The notes: generated from the sequence alone by a model not told the origin. A stretch of DNA of 64,000 nt from Brachyhypopomus gauderio (GCF_052324685.1 NW_027506894.1:158501-222500); one strand, 5' to 3'. Numbered from the stretch's first letter, positions 1 through 9,744 are shown. Translations and numbers: made by a program.

Positions 1-902
1 ACGAAAGCTCAGGTTTTCCGTTCCAGAAACCGAGCTTAGAGAGAACCTGAGTCAGCTGGGAAATATTGAAATGGACCTTGAAAGTGCCGTAGAAGTGCTT
101 TAAAGCTAGGTTTAAGCCAGGTTTATACTTGACGCGGCGCGAGCGGCGCGAGGGTCCGTGCTGCGAAAATTATGTAATCGCGGTGGCGGAGGGCCTCACG
201 CACTGTTGATTCGCAAGGTTGTGCACCTCTCGAATTTTGTAACTTCGTGCGCGCACCGCGCTTCAGCGCAATGAACAAAGTCATGTTTGCAGGGTTCATA
301 CACCTTTACAAGGTGGAATTAAAGCATTTATACGTCACTTTCAAGGTCCATTTCAATATTTCCCAGCACGTTAAACTTAATTATGTTAAATATTTATACA
401 TATATTCTAAATGATCCGAAATAATTTGCTTTATCACATTAATTGTTGTTTATTTTCAAAACGCCCAATCTTAACGTCTTCACGTTCTCTCATGTTTCGT
501 CCTGGAATTACAAAAGGCTCGTATTTGTTAACGTAATACAAGAAAACTGTTCATTCAGATGGCTATTTGTTGTGAAACGAAGTAGTTACAATTTCAAACA
601 TTTTCAAGTATTTAACCTAAATTCCAGCACTTTTCAAATCTGAAACAAAAAGCAACATTAAAATTGGTCAGGTAAATGTTCCTTCTCCTGTTTTTGAGGG
701 GTGTTTCTTTATACCAACACACATCCTTTTGGAGAACACTGCACAGAATGTGACGCGGCAAGTATAAATGCCTCTGCCGTTCGCGGAAGTTTGCGTGAGG
801 TGGGCGGAGCCACTGTGATGACGTCATTATTGTTTGTGTGGCCCTCTGACACAATTCAGGTTTCTCATGTGGCCCCTTGAAAAAATTAATTGCCCACCCC
901 TG
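1..902 (-). mobile_element. hAT-type DNA transposon remnant, left end outside window
   Basis: The right boundary is a classic hAT terminus: 888-902 read on the minus strand is CAGGGGTGGGCAATT. The interior (about 361-800) is the reverse complement of parts of the hAT element at 55740-58322 (57981-58147 joined to 56240-56570) and also matches 28206-28420. Near the left edge, 58-90 and 338-372 form an inverted repeat around a GC-rich segment (121-165), so a second small element is probably nested here. No transposase frame survives. The call rests on the terminus and on the three-copy internal homology; the other end and the target duplication cannot be seen. Confidence 0.6.
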
Positions 903-1329
903 TCCTACACCACTGGTGTTAGTTACTCTGGGAGTAGCGCCCTTTAGTGGGGGAACTGTAACGGTATCCACCCACTAATGAGGACACACACACTTCAGTA
1001 CACAGACACTAATAATACACACATGCAGTGTGACACTCAGTGTAACAGTAGCACTGCACTAGTTAAGTGTCACATGTGATACTCAAATAATGAATCCAAG
1101 ACATATAGAAATATATTAATGAATAACACAGACACAATTTCAAGCATCAAAACACCAAGCACACAAGTTCTGCAGGGGTGTGTGGTGAACACACAACATC
1201 ACCATCACTTCCCTCTTATCAACCTACTGCAGCATTTCACTCAGAGTAAAGGGCCTGCAGTCTGTAGATGTGACCTCATCACATAAACACATGAAGAACA
1301 TGATGATTCATTCTGTTCTCTCTCCTCAG
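903..1329. other. gene-free spacer / intron 3' end before the B30.2 exon
   Basis: No coding frame is recognised. The stretch holds short CA-rich simple sequence (about 985-1030) and ends in a pyrimidine-rich tract and AG (1328-1329) that is a plausible splice acceptor for the B30.2 exon. Upstream exons of that gene are not visible. Confidence 0.4.
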
Positions 1330-1868
1330 ACCCTGTTACTCTGGACCCCAACACCGCACATCCAGAACTCCACCTGTCTGATGATCTCACTACTGTAAAA
1401 CGCAGACCACAGAAATCACTGCTTCCTGATAATCCAGAGAGATTTGATGAGTGTGCGTGTGTCCTGGGCTCTGAGGGCTTTAACTCAGGGACACACTGCT
1501 GGGATGTTGATGTTGGAAACAGTGATGACTGGGAACTGGGTGTAATTAGAGAGTCTGTATGTAGAAAGGTTGATAGTTACTGGGGTTCAGTGTGGCGTGT
1601 GTGCTACACTAAAATAATTGGTCAATACTGGACACGCTGCCCAGGACAACCAGGTCACCCCCTAACACCTACAGAGAAACTGCAGAGGGTCAGAGTTCAG
1701 CTGGACTGGGACAGGGGGAAAGTGACATTCACTGATCTTCTAACCAGTTCACACCTGTGCACTATAACACACACTTTTACTCACACTGTTTTCCCTTTAT
1801 TCTGCAGTTCCTCTCCTATGAGGATCTTACCAGCAAAGATATCAGTAACTGTGGAACAGCAAAATTAA
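1330..1868 (+). CDS. B30.2 (PRY-SPRY) terminal exon of an NLR-C / finTRIM-like immune gene (partial)
   Basis: One frame is open from the acceptor at 1328-1329 to the TAA at 1866-1868, about 178 residues. It reads as a whole PRY-SPRY domain: LDPNTAHPELHLSDD (PRY start), then CVLGSEGFNSGTHCWDVDVG, WELGVIRES, VQLDWDRGKVTF and a PMRILPAKISVTVE-type end. B30.2 domains are ligand- or target-binding modules at the C terminus of fish NLR-C proteins and finTRIM E3 ligases, normally on one last exon as here. No NACHT, LRR, RING or B-box exon occurs in the upstream 1.3 kb, so this is either the 3' exon of a gene extending out of the window or an orphan exon copy. No internal stop is present. NLR versus TRIM parentage cannot be settled from this exon. 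Confidence 0.8.
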
Positions 1869-1925
1869 TGTTGCCTTGAATTAATCTGCATACATGTAAT
1901 AATGAACATTATATATATTTATATA

Positions 1926-3455
1926 TATTGCTCAAAAAAATAAAAGGAATACTAAAATAACATCCTAGATCTCAATTAATAAAATAATCCAGTTGAAAAT
2001 CTTTTTTTATTACATAGTGGAATGTGATGAGAACAAAATAACATAAAATAATCAATGTAAATCAGTATTATAATCCCATGGAGGTTTGGATTTTGGAATA
2101 CTCAAAATCAAACTGGAAAATCAAATGACTTTCCACGTCAGTGGAAAATCCTCTAGACAAGTTCACTACAAGGCTCAGTAGTGTGTGTGGCCTTCACGTG
2201 CCTGTATGACCTACCTACAACACCTGGGCATGCTCCTGATGAGACGGTGGATGTTCTCCTGAGGAATCTCTTCCCAGACCTGGATTAAAACGTCAGTCAA
2301 CTCCTGGACAGTCTGTTGGTGGATGATGTCCCAGATGTGCTTGATTGAATTCACGTCTGGGGAACGGGCAGGCCACTCCATAACATCAATGTCTTCATCA
2401 TGCAGGAACTGCTGACACACTTCAGCCACATGAGACCTAGCATTGTCATGTATCAGAAGGAACCCAGGGCCCACTGCACCAGCATATGGTCTCACAATGA
2501 GTCTGAGGATCTCATCCTGGTACCTAATGGCAATCAGGGTACCTCTGGCTAGGACATGGAGGTCTGTGCGGCCCTCCAAAGAAATGTCTCCCCACACCGG
2601 TACTGACCCACTGCCAATCCGGTCATGCTGGAGGATGTTGCAGACAGCAGAACATTCTCCACAGTGTCTCCAGACTCTGTCACGTCTCCAGACTCTGTCA
2701 TGTGTTCAGTGTGAAGCTGCTCTCATCTGTGAAGAGCACAGGGTGCCAATGGTGAATCTGCCAATCTTGGTGTTCTCTGGCAAATGACAATCACCCTGCA
2801 TGGTGTTGGGCTGTAAGCACAAGCCCCACATGTGGACGTCAGGCCCTCATACCTCCCTCATGGAGTCTTCCTGACAGTTTGAGCAGAAACATGGATATTA
2901 GTGGCCTGCTGGAGGTCATTTTGCAGGGCTCTGGCACTGCTCCTCCTGTTCCTCCTCACACAAAGGAGGAGTTAGTGGTCCTGCTGCTGGGTTGTTGCCC
3001 TCCTACGGCCCCCTCCATGTGTCCTGGTATCTGCTCCATGCTCTGGACACTGTGCTGACAGACACAGCAAACCTTCTTGCCACAGCTCACATTGATGTGC
3101 CATCCTGGATGAGCTGCACTACCTGAGCAACTTCTGTGGGTTGTACACACCGCATCATGCTACCTCTATGGTGAGAGAACTGACAAAATGCCAAAGTGAC
3201 CAAAACATCAGCCAGAAAGGATGAGAACAGAGAAAAGGTCTGTGGTCACCACCTGCAGAGTCACTCCTTTATAGGGGGGGTCTTGATATTTGCCTCTCAA
3301 TTCTACCTGTTTTCAGTTCCATTTGCACAACAGCAGGTGAAATTTATTCACAATCAGTGTTGCTTCTTAAATGAACAAGTTGGTTTCACAGAAGTGTGAT
3401 TAATTTGGAGTTACATTGTGTTGTTAAAATATTCCCTTTATTTTTTTGAACAGTG
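1926..3455 (-). mobile_element. Tc1/mariner-superfamily element, dead copy
   Basis: Imperfect terminal inverted repeats flank this block: the left end reads TATTGCTCAAAAAAATAAA and the right end, reverse complemented, CACTGTTCAAAAAAATAAA. Both are bordered by TA (1924-1925 and 3456-3457), the target duplication of this superfamily. The transposase remnant inside runs on the minus strand. Confidence 0.8.
2211..3160 (-). pseudogene. Tc1/mariner transposase pseudogene
   Basis: The C-terminal half is an open minus-strand frame (2211-2597) with DDE-family hallmarks: YAGAVGPGFLLIHDNARSH around the second catalytic Asp, then WPARSPDVNSIKHIWD, where the third acidic residue is expected; the usual NPIEHIW reads NSIKHIW, so the catalytic Glu is replaced by Lys. 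The N-terminal half, including a helix-turn-helix region starting near 3158, can be followed only across several frames with stops. The copy is therefore inactive. Confidence 0.8.
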
Positions 3456-3457
3456 TA

Positions 3458-3689
3458 TATTAGAATACTTCAGTACATGTTTTTTATATTAGTATCCTAA
3501 CCTTACTTATCTACAAGATGCCGTTTTATTGTTTTAAACAACAGTTTGTCAGGACATTTTTAATGCCTGAATTGTCAGAGAGATTGATAGAGTTCACAGT
3601 TTGTGAATATATGTGAGAAATGTGGAACTGATACTGGTACTGACCAATATCTCTTACCATTATGTTAGTAATGTTCAACAGACCAAAGC
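3458..3689. other. no recognised feature
   Basis: AT-rich sequence without a coding frame or repeat structure that I can identify. Confidence 0.3.
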
Positions 3690-3800
3690 TATGTTCAAAA
3701 TGGCATACATTATACTGTATACTGCATACTGCACTCAGTATATACTGTATACTGCATACTTGTCCTCATAGTAGTATGTGGCATACTATCCAGGATGGGA
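3690..3800. repeat. palindromic TATACTGCATACTGC-type repeat (Harbinger-like MITE fragment?)
   Basis: Several copies of ATACTGTATACTGCATACT in about 100 bp, followed by AGTAGTATGTGGCATACT, make a locally self-complementary stretch. Similar GTATACTGCATAC sequences end some non-autonomous fish DNA transposons, but no boundaries or target duplication are clear. Confidence 0.35.
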
Positions 3801-3889
3801 TAAACCATACTAGAATAGCCTGCCACACATTCAGTTCTATGGGTATCCACACGCTAAATACCAGTAGCCCATAAAATAACTGATATTCA

Positions 3890-3975
3890 GGGGGAGGTGT
3901 AACATAGTGGGGGGTGTAACACAATAAGGGGTGTGACACGGGGGGGGGGGGGGGGGGTATCACACAGGGGGAGAT
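3890..3975. repeat. short GGGGTGTAACAC repeats with poly-G run
   Basis: About four degenerate copies of a GGGGG(A/T)GTAACA(C/T)A unit with a run of roughly 20 G around 3938-3957. The run length is likely uncertain in the assembly. Confidence 0.6.
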
Positions 3976-4076
3976 GTGGGAATGTGTTCATTTGGTGTCT
4001 TTTTATTTATGATTAGCTGATGTCCCAGTGTTCTCCAGCAGATGGGTTCTCCTCTCTGAGTCATGGTCCTCTTCAG

Positions 4077-4386
4077 CAGCGGTCATCAACCACCGGGCCG
4101 CGGACCGGTAACGGTCTGTGGGTCATTTGTTACCAGGACACACAGAATGTTTTTTTTAGCGATGATCAGTGTCTGAGTGATGTTTTATTTTGAAAATTTT
4201 AAAAATTGGGATTCTCTTTCCTATTACATCTGTCGGTGCGTCTGGTGAGTTTTATTTTTATGCGCTTTATATATGTTTTTATGCCAGTCGTATCATTTAC
4301 GTCGTATTTACCCCCCACACTTTAAAGGCCGGTCTGTGAAATTATTGTCTGACATGTAACCGGTCCGTGGAGCAAAAAAAGTGGTT
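4077..4386. mobile_element. non-autonomous hAT-like MITE (approximate ends)
   Basis: The block begins CAGCGGTCATCAACC and contains GGGCCGCGGACCGGTAACGG. Near the other end it carries the near-complement AACCGGTCCGTGGAGC. This GGACCGG-rich inverted layout is typical of a fish hAT MITE family, and the insert at 35842-36147 has a comparable GC-rich head. A possible imperfect 8-bp duplication (CTCTTCAG / CTCTTGAT) flanks it. No coding capacity. Confidence 0.5.
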
Positions 4387-4560
4387 CTCTTGATTCTCTG
4401 AGTCATGGTTCTCTTGAGGATTCTTCCTCTCAGTCTCAGGGAGTTTTTCTTCATCACCATCACATCTAGCAAGCTCTGTTGGGACTTGGACCCAGACATC
4501 TGTAACTCTGCTTTGTGACAACAGTTGTGACATCACCACAAAAATAAACTTTGCTTTGAT
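4387..4560. repeat. dispersed repeat tail
   Basis: The sequence (TTCCTCTCAGTCTCAGGGAG ... TTGGACCCAGACATCTGTAA ... CTGCTTTGTGACAACAG) resembles the recurring 3' segment of a common fish interspersed repeat as I remember it. No second copy exists in this window, so the assignment is from memory only. Confidence 0.35.
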
Positions 4561-4884
4561 TCTTTATTAGATTTTTCTGTACAAACATTTAGGAAATGAA
4601 CTCATTCTGAGTTGTGAAGTCCATAAAGGTAAAATAATCCCAAAGTGTAATTTCTGCACATTTGATCTACACTATTTAGGAACTAAATCTTAGTGAATAT
4701 ATGTGTCACGAGGCCGAAGCAGCAGGAGGTGGGTTGAGATGTAAAATCTTTATTGTCCACCACAACATCCATGAGACGTACAGCTCAAGCAAAATAAAGC
4801 ACTTCACTGTGCATTGTCATTAATGAATTAAGAATTTGTGCTAAAACATTCTAGATGATAATTACACTGTAATAACAATGAGAA

Positions 4885-5056
4885 TAACAATGAGACAGGG
4901 TTAATGAGATATTAGGCAGGGATAATGAGAGATTAGGCAGGGATAACGAGAGATTAGACAGGGTTAATGAGAGATTAGGCAGGATAAATGATTGAATAAG
5001 CAGATTAATGAGAGATTATGGCAGGGTTAATGAGAGATTAGACAGGGTTAATGAGA
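4885..5056. repeat. ~21-bp minisatellite (GGGTTAATGAGAGATTAGGCA)n
   Basis: About seven or eight imperfect tandem copies of a 20-22 bp unit built around TTAATGAGAGATTAG; the period is visible by eye from 4890 to 5056. Confidence 0.85.
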
Positions 5057-5713
5057 CCTGCTGCAAGGTGAGAAATAGAGCTCGTAAATTTTAATTCCGG
5101 TTTCCTTTGCTCTCTATAAGTAATCCAGAGCACCAATGAGTTTGAACTGTACATTTCACATTACTCAACAGAATATTTACGTCAGCCACAAGCCGGAGAA
5201 TAACGTCTTGCCATCATTCCGGATGCTCTTCTATACCATTCCAGATTAATACACGTTATATATTCCAGGATATGAGTAGAAATTGCAAGATTCCCTTGAT
5301 TGTTATTACACTCTCTAATATTTTAAGAATGCTGATGTACTAAAAAAGTTCACATACTTTGCAGATTTTCAGTTTTTTGAGAGAGAAATTGCTTTTGTTT
5401 AATAAATTATGAAAATATATGTCATTTTTTTAGGAAACCATGAGCACCCTTGTTTCATAAAGTTTCAAGCAGCACTTTATATATTAGTGTGTAGGAGAAT
5501 GAGAATCTTTAAATAAATGGTAACATAGCAAATAAAAAAAAAAAAACAATGTTGCAGTAGGCAAATTGCCCTAATTTGCACTGGTGGTAGTTGTTGTTTT
5601 TTATTTTTAAAATGTATTATTAATATTTAAAAGTTGTTCTCTGCACTACTTTATGTAAAATAGTTTTAAAATGTTTTTGTGAAACACCTTTATATTTATT
5701 ACTTGTTATACGG
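5057..5713. other. AT-rich stretch without a recognised gene
   Basis: No coding frame or repeat is recognised. It ends in TACGG (5709-5713), the target duplication of the LTR element that follows. Confidence 0.4.
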
Positions 5714-6054
5714 TGTCACGGTGACAGCTCCGGACCCTTCCCTGTGGGCGTGTCATGACGTCGTCTGCGTGCTGTTATGTCCATGTTTGTACTTCCGTGG
5801 GTGTGGGTTGTTTGTGAGCGTGTTCGTTTGTTACACCTGTGCCTTGTCTCGAGGTCACATGGGTCTGTGTAACTCACCTATTTAATGTGCGTTCGCGCAG
5901 TGTCGTGTGCTCGTCTTTGTCTAAGTTTCATGCCAGTGTGAGTGTCACATTGTTGTGCTTGCGCCTCCGCAGTGAAGCTGCGTCTTTATTGTCAAGTAAA
6001 ATTCGTGTTTGCACCTATCTGCTACGTGTCGTGTCCGTTCCTCCGCACGTCACA
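5714..6054 (+). repeat. 5' LTR of copy 1
   Basis: 341 bp, TG...CA ends. A TATA-like TATTTAA lies at 5879-5885. Exactly 30 nt after its first T begins GCTCGTCTTT (5909-5918), complementary to the sequence just inside the LTR, marking the likely transcription start and U3/R border. Confidence 0.95.
5879..5885 (+). promoter_or_regulatory. TATA-like box of copy 1
   Basis: TATTTAA inside a block conserved with copy 2; the surrounding 49 bp differ at four positions. The 30-nt distance to the complementary R segment is the same in both elements. Confidence 0.65.
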
Positions 6055-6055
6055 G

Positions 6056-6065
6056 AAAGACGAGC
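6056..6065 (+). other. putative self-priming primer-binding site, copy 1
   Basis: AAAGACGAGC begins one nucleotide after the LTR end and is perfectly complementary over 10 nt to GCTCGTCTTT at 5909-5918. No TGG start, which a tRNA 3'-CCA primer would require, is present at the LTR edge. In copy 2 the site is AACGACGAGC and its partner GCTCGTCGTT, so the single difference is compensated. Folding of the mRNA 5' end onto this site is known for the Tf1/sushi group; that it happens here is inference. Confidence 0.75.
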
Positions 6066-6080
6066 CAAAGATAAAGAGGT

Positions 6081-7490
6081 ATGCCTGGATACGCCACCCG
6101 GGCGCCTAAAGGGAAGAGAAAGAGCCGTCGCCACCACGGCTCTTCCCCGGTCCGTCACCACGAAGCCCCTGTCTCCGAGCAGGAGATGATGAGGAACCCG
6201 TTGTGCGCGTACATGCTCTGCGCAGCTCGGGAAGCGGAGGACGCGGAGATGGCAGAACACCTACGTCAATCCGCGGTCCGCATGTGGAGGGACCAGGACC
6301 TCGCCGCGTCCCTAGAGCCCCCGCACCGGGTGGTGAGAGGCGGCAGGAACAAACCCCCGCACGCGTCTTCTCCCGTGCCAGTGCCCGAGAGCGCAGAGCA
6401 GGGAGAGGATAGCGCACTGCTCTCGGTCTTCCCCGAGGAAGAAGAGACCGATGAGCCGTTTTGGGTGGGCATGGGCGCCTTTTCCCTCACCCCTCCCGAG
6501 GAGGAGGAGTCCTATCCCCCCTCAATCTGTTCGAAGAGCACGGTGGATTACGGAGGTGAGGAAGACAGTCTCCCACCGTCGGAGGGCGAGACGGAGGGGA
6601 CGGACTCCGAGGAGGAGGAGTATTCCCCGTCAGTGTGCTCACGGAGCACGGTCTGCTACGGGGAGGAAGACGTCAGTGCTCCGCCATCTGAGAGTGAGGC
6701 GACAGAGGTGGACTCAGAGGCAGAGGGGTACTCCCCGTCGGTTTGCTCGGAGAGCACCATTCGCTACGGGGGGGATGACGTCAGTCCCCTTCCCTCCGAC
6801 TACGGCGAGGAGAGCGAGGGGGAGAGCCCTCCGTCGGTGTGTTCGCTCCCGACAGTATACAAGGGAGGCGGGAGCGGACCGGACAGTTCGATCGCATCGG
6901 AGAGTGGGGATTCCTGCGAGGAGGAGCCCATGGAACACTCCCGATGCGAGACCCCCGCTCGGTCCATGGACTGGAGCGTGGCCGAGGAGGAGGAGCCGGA
7001 GATGGACACCACCCCCGATACCGGCTCCAGAGGGGGCTGGCCTGGCAACGGAGGGGGCCGCGGACCCAGGGGGTGGGTCGCCGCGAGCCCCACCGGTTTC
7101 GCTGCATCCAAACGGGCCGCAAGTCACGCTGCACCTCGAGCGCCCGCCAGAGGGACTGCCCCAAAGCGGTCGACCAGTCGCGCTCCACCCAGCGCGTCCG
7201 CTGGCCGTGCGGCACCTGGCGGTGAGCAGGCGCAACAGGCAGGAGGAGCACCGCCTGCTGCAGCGTCTCCAGCCCCCGGAGCCTTCGCGCCGCTACCGGC
7301 GTTGCCTCAGGCGGGAAGCCTGGCTTCGGGGCTGAATGTTTGTGTTCCGGTGTTTCTGTCTGTCCCCTTGTGTCTCCCTAACCCACTGTTCCCTTTTGTG
7401 CCAGTGGTGTTTCATGTTCCAGTGTGTGTGTTTGTCAGCGTGCCATTGTTTAATGTTTTCTCCCCTGTCTTCCCAGGGAGGGTGTGCTAG
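6081..7490 (+). CDS. single ORF of the LTR family, copy 1: acidic repeat protein, function unknown
   Basis: 469 residues from the ATG, which lies 26 nt after the LTR. Layout: a basic start (MPGYATR, then KGKRKSRRHH); a Cys/Trp module (about 36-72) of the form NPxCAYxLCAARE...AExxRxxAVRMW; a long Glu/Ser-rich region (about 110-270) with four degenerate repeats around YSPSVCSxSTVxYGG; a short conserved patch (ETPARSMDWS, about 288-297); an Arg/Ala/Pro-rich basic region (about 315-405); and a hydrophobic Val/Phe/Pro-rich tail ending FSPVFPGRVC. The same order, start and last ten residues occur in the 515-residue protein of copy 2. I recognise no nucleocapsid knuckle, protease DSG or reverse transcriptase motif. 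It could be a highly derived Gag-like packaging protein or a captured host sequence; neither is shown. The frame is intact and GC-rich compared with its surroundings. Confidence 0.8.
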   Translation: MPGYATRAPKGKRKSRRHHGSSPVRHHEAPVSEQEMMRNPLCAYMLCAAREAEDAEMAEHLRQSAVRMWRDQDLAASLEPPHRVVRGGRNKPPHASSPVPVPESAEQGEDSALLSVFPEEEETDEPFWVGMGAFSLTPPEEEESYPPSICSKSTVDYGGEEDSLPPSEGETEGTDSEEEEYSPSVCSRSTVCYGEEDVSAPPSESEATEVDSEAEGYSPSVCSESTIRYGGDDVSPLPSDYGEESEGESPPSVCSLPTVYKGGGSGPDSSIASESGDSCEEEPMEHSRCETPARSMDWSVAEEEEPEMDTTPDTGSRGGWPGNGGGRGPRGWVAASPTGFAASKRAASHAAPRAPARGTAPKRSTSRAPPSASAGRAAPGGEQAQQAGGAPPAAASPAPGAFAPLPALPQAGSLASGLNVCVPVFLSVPLCLPNPLFPFVPVVFHVPVCVFVSVPLFNVFSPVFPGRVC

Positions 7491-7639
7491 AGCTGTTCGC
7501 GGCGGTTCCCGCCGTTGGGGGTGACGGCTCTCGGAGGCTCACGATCCCGGCGGCTCCGAACCTGCCCCGTCGGTGTTGGTTCGGGGCTTCCCGGCTACGC
7601 GGGACGCTCCGGGAGTAGCGAGCCCCTGGCGGAGGGTTC

Positions 7640-7980
7640 TGTCACGGTGACAGCTCCGGACCCTTCCCTGTGGGCGTGTCATGACGTCGTCTGCGTGCTG
7701 TTATGTCCATGTTTGTACTTCCGTGGGTGTGGGTTGTTTGTGAGCGTGTTCGTTTGTTACACCTGTGCCTTGTCTCGAGGTCACATGGGTCTGTGTAACT
7801 CACCTATTTAATGTGCGTTCGCGCAGTGTCGTGTGCTCGTCTTTGTCTAAGTTTCATGCCAGTGTGAGTGTCACATTGTTGTGCTTGCGCCTCCGCAGTG
7901 AAGCTGCGTCTTTATTGTCAAGTAAAATTCGTGTTTGCACCTATCTGCTACGTGTCGTGTCCGTTCCTCCGCACGTCACA
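7640..7980 (+). repeat. 3' LTR of copy 1
   Basis: 341 bp, apparently identical to 5714-6054. Preceded by the purine-rich GGCGGAGGGTTC and followed by the target duplicate TACGG at 7981-7985. Confidence 0.95.
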
Positions 7981-8134
7981 TACGGTAATATTTAAGTCAT
8001 TTGCTTTTTATTTGTTTTTTTAATAGTGATACAATCAACCTGATGATTGATGATGCAGGGGGCACCAACCAAAATCTGGCCTAGGGCACCACATTGGTCA
8101 GGGCGGCTCTGACCACGACCACCACGAACGTCGG

Positions 8135-8330
8135 TATACACGTCTACATGAAATGGCTTCAAATAACGACGATTCTGTGTTGTGTGAGTATTTTCTTACT
8201 ACTGAAAGTACTAAAAAAGTTTTTTCTTATTACTGAAAGTAATTTTGTAATTTTAATTTTACTATGAGTGGGTAAAACGACGCAGGGTTTCAAACCTCCG
8301 TGTTTCGGTTATTCGGTTCGCGTATACCGC
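8135..8330 (+). repeat. dispersed fragment shared with 26102-26225
   Basis: From ATGGCTTCAAATAACGACG onward this segment aligns with 26109 onward, including TGTGAGTATTT, TATTACTGAAAGTAA, TAAAACGACG and CCTCCGTGTTTCGGTT. Both begin with a short frame M-A-S...D-S-x-LCEYFL-x-TES that stops soon after. This may be the 5' coding start of an unidentified repeated element; only the homology is certain. Confidence 0.55.
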
Positions 8331-8354
8331 GTATAGGACCGACTACCATCACGC

Positions 8355-9725
8355 GTGTATTCGCTTAAAATGATGCTACTCCCTAAGTTGTTATACTTAT
8401 TTCAACATGTTCCCATTCTGCTAAATCTATCATTTTTTCGTACTTTAGACGGCATGTTGACTCACTTTATATGGGGTAATAAGCCGGCTCGTCTTCGCAA
8501 ATGCTTTTTACAATTACCGGTGATGGAAGGTGGACTTGCTCTACCTGATTTTAGGCGTTATTATTGGGCATGCAATCTGTTTAAATTGGCATACTGGTCA
8601 AACCAGGGCCCTCTTGAAGGTTCCCCCTCATGGGTGCAATTGGAGATAACTTCTGTGAACTTCTCGCTTCTCTCTTTGCTGTGTGCAGAGCTTCCTTTAA
8701 ACTGCAGGGGTGTCACCAATAACCCAGTTGTGCTGAGTTCTATTAAAATCTGGTCACAGTTTCGGAAACATTACAGCCTTACACAGGGGTCCACCTGTGC
8801 TCCGATACTAAATAATTGTCAGTTCCAACCGTCCCTTACGGACCCTGTTTTTACAGTGTGGCATAACAAGGGCATTACCTCAATAAACCACCTGTATATA
8901 GATGGAGTCTTTGCTACATTTTCAGCCTTAGCACGTACATACAACCTACCGAATAATCACCTTTTCCGTTATTTCCAAATCCGTCACTATGCCACACGTT
9001 CATTTACCCATTTTCCCAGTCGCCCTCCTCGATCCAAAATAGATTCTATCTTGGCAATTGACGTTACAACTAAAGGCCTAATCTCAGTTATTTATAATCA
9101 ACTAGCCCCTACCTCCATGGATTTAACTGAACCGCGCAGGGTGGATTGGGAACGGGGTCTTGCGTGTCCTATATCGGATGGCCAGTGGGCCCAAATCCTC
9201 AGAAACGGCTATAAATCTTCAATATGTGCCAGGCATAAAGTGTTACAGTTTAAAATTATTCACCAACTACACTACACCAATGCTCGACTAGCGAGGATAT
9301 TCCCTACGACATCGGATTCATGCCCCAGATGTCAGCACTCGCCAGCAGATCACCCTCACATGTTCTGGTTTTGCCCTAAATTGTCTTCTTTTTGGACTCA
9401 GGTATTTGGCACCCTGGAGCTAGCCTTCTCCACCTCTCTTCCTCCTAGCCCCTTGGCAGCGGTGTTTGGCATTTCTCCTTTATCCTTTAGGACAACAGCT
9501 CATAAGCAGATCTTAGCATTTACGACTTTATTGGCCCGACGTTGTATCTTACTGAGATGGAAGCACACGCTCCCACCTACACACAATTTTTGGTTGCAAG
9601 AGGTGAACCGCTGTATTTACCTTGAAAGACTGCGTGCTTTGAGAGCAGGTTCTCTCGAGCATTTTCATAAAACTTGGAACAACTTTCTTGCAGTCCTCAG
9701 ACAATACGAACTTTCTCCTGAGTAG
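8355..9725 (+). CDS. L1-type ORF2 C-terminal fragment (partial, 5'-truncated)
   Basis: 456 residues are open to TAG. The start is an arbitrary truncation point: the frame begins at GTG and the protein continues in sense from within the thumb region. Recognisable blocks are KMMLLPKLLYLFQHVPI, the FIWGNKPARLRK...GGLALPDFRRYYWA segment that follows the reverse transcriptase in fish L1 ORF2, and a C-terminal Cys/His cluster CPRCQHSPADHPHMFWFC. The polymerase and endonuclease domains are absent. The uninterrupted frame suggests a fairly young insertion. Confidence 0.8.
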   Translation: MYSLKMMLLPKLLYLFQHVPILLNLSFFRTLDGMLTHFIWGNKPARLRKCFLQLPVMEGGLALPDFRRYYWACNLFKLAYWSNQGPLEGSPSWVQLEITSVNFSLLSLLCAELPLNCRGVTNNPVVLSSIKIWSQFRKHYSLTQGSTCAPILNNCQFQPSLTDPVFTVWHNKGITSINHLYIDGVFATFSALARTYNLPNNHLFRYFQIRHYATRSFTHFPSRPPRSKIDSILAIDVTTKGLISVIYNQLAPTSMDLTEPRRVDWERGLACPISDGQWAQILRNGYKSSICARHKVLQFKIIHQLHYTNARLARIFPTTSDSCPRCQHSPADHPHMFWFCPKLSSFWTQVFGTLELAFSTSLPPSPLAAVFGISPLSFRTTAHKQILAFTTLLARRCILLRWKHTLPPTHNFWLQEVNRCIYLERLRALRAGSLEHFHKTWNNFLAVLRQYELSPE

Positions 9726-9744
9726 GGATTTCTACCTCTTATAA

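Larger units (their letters stand above)
5714..7980 (+). mobile_element. short single-ORF LTR retrotransposon, family copy 1 (non-autonomous, apparently self-primed)
   Basis: Two 341-bp direct repeats (5714-6054 and 7640-7980) that I read as identical begin TGTCACGG and end CGTCACA. They are flanked by an exact 5-bp duplication, TACGG (5709-5713 and 7981-7985). The interior holds one long ORF (6081-7490) and a short purine-rich tract (GGCGGAGGG) just before the 3' LTR, as expected for a polypurine tract. There is no reverse transcriptase, integrase or protease, so mobilisation must come from another element. Identical LTRs mean very recent insertion. A homologous but diverged copy sits at 47091-49526. 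The 5-bp duplication fits the Ty3/gypsy type of integrase; the partner is not identified in the window. Confidence 0.93.

Noticed and set aside
6106..7335. Several long open frames overlapping the ORF of LTR copy 1 in other frames and strand (up to 294 codons)
   Set aside because: High GC and repeat structure keep alternative frames open; the equivalent frames are not conserved in copy 2.
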